The position numbers and the translations under genes are program-made. DNA of 22,153 nt from JBNKEI01 sp050288705 (lineage in GTDB: Bacteria; Myxococcota; Myxococcia; Myxococcales; UBA5297), in contig JBNKEI010000039.1 of assembly GCA_050288705.1 (NCBI GenBank), forward strand, positions 1-22,153, read 5' to 3'. This document shows, one piece after another, positions 21,737-22,153 of this stretch. The notes under the pieces were generated by a model, which was not told where the DNA came from, did not search any database, and saw only the letters and a list, made by a program, of their open reading frames with translations. Every line of letters starts with the position of its first letter. Within the stretch, counting starts at the first letter, position 1.

Positions 21737-22153
21737 TTATGGCATCATGGCTGTATTGTCAAAATAAATATTATGCGGATCGGTAAATATCATGAGAACA
21801 AGATCGTAGGCTTCCCTGTCGTCAAGATCCAGATAGTCCTCGTTGCGATAGATTATATCAAGCCCCTTCTTTTCGGCTGATTGCCGTGCATGACGAATGG
21901 AGTTGGCAGAGATGTCTACACCGGTAACCCTGTACCCCCGTTCGGCAAAGTGTTCAGCGTAGAGACCGGGGCCGCATCCCATGTCAAGTATTGCCGAACC
22001 GGTCAGAAAGACAGCTTTTTCCAGCCACTCGATAGTGGAGAGAATCGTCGCCGGTTTTCTGCTCGCAAGATCAATATCCGGGTTCAGATGGACGGCCAGC
22101 AATTGTCTGGAGATATACCCGTCATCCCACATGGTCGTTGTACCGGGTGTATA
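21737..22153 (-). pseudogene. SAM-dependent methyltransferase, 3'-truncated and cut by window edge
   Basis: The open frame enters from beyond the right edge; the codons before the ATG at 22132 (YTPGTTT) are already coding-like, so the true start is outside. The N-terminal part reads MWDDGYISRQLLAVHLNPDI and a Rossmann methyltransferase motif I follows, ILDMGCGPGLYAEHFAERG, then GVDIS (motif II acidic residue) and a YDLVLMIFTD strand (motif IV). Class I methyltransferases need further strands after this, but the frame changes abruptly to PHNIYFDNTAMMP and stops, so about half of the usual 240 residues is missing. Codons are GC-richer than the neighbouring genes up to about 21780 and AT-rich after, marking the junction. 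It is probably non-functional and of foreign origin. Confidence 0.75.

Overview
The window looks like a chromosomal accessory region of an AT-rich Gram-negative bacterium, most likely a Myxococcota or other deltaproteobacterial-type lineage. The evidence is a Ser/Thr kinase with the HRDVSPHNVL catalytic loop common in that group, lipoproteins with Cys-rich Asp/Cys repeats, several DUF1566 (Lcl C-terminal-like) secreted proteins, a HAF-repeat lipoprotein, an outer-membrane beta-barrel candidate and an LGFP-repeat protein. This placement is inference from gene content; no rRNA or marker gene is present.

Layout. 1-474: a frameshifted remnant that reads like the C-terminus of a MurJ-type flippase. 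475-4704 (minus): a secreted DUF1566 protein, a Ser-rich protein paired with a 2H-phosphoesterase-like protein, and a HAF-repeat lipoprotein. 4832-5636 (plus): a Cys-rich membrane protein whose codon use differs from its neighbours. 5670-7284 (minus): a small hypothetical protein and a leucine-rich-repeat (LRR) protein. 7285-8160: duplicated kinase DNA and an IS6-family transposase remnant. 8161-9420 (plus): a secreted protein with a duplicated WWQQ module and a Cys-rich tail. 9435-9769 (minus): a decayed group II intron 3' end. 9860-10004: a second, truncated copy of the LRR gene start. 10041-14285 (minus): a 1101-residue kinase/NTPase and a three-helix membrane protein whose upstream open frame runs through an IS110 transposase remnant. 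15084-16470 (plus): a beta-barrel candidate and a lipoprotein. 16683-17292: IS91 and IS6 debris. 17495-19072 (plus): two DUF1566 proteins. 19241-20132: IS91, IS66 and possible metalloprotease fragments. 20257-21644 (minus): an LGFP-repeat protein, an intercistronic hairpin and a 48-residue ORF. 21737-22153 (minus): a 3'-truncated methyltransferase running off the right edge.

The main structural story is at 7196-11358. An 89-base kinase segment (88/89 identical) lies just upstream of the intact LRR gene, and a 145-base piece of LRR 5' region (about 94% identical) lies just downstream of the intact kinase gene. The simplest reading is an ancestral kinase-LRR pair that was duplicated in tandem and then lost reciprocally. 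This ties the kinase-NTPase and the LRR protein together as former neighbours and possibly as partners.

The second theme is dense mobile-element decay: IS6 (one transposase end and two terminal motifs), IS91 (an N-terminal and a C-terminal piece in separate places), IS66, IS110 and a group II intron are all recognisable only by conceptual translation across frameshifts. Most surviving intact genes encode envelope, secreted or signalling proteins. I found no tRNA, rRNA, CRISPR array or replication origin.
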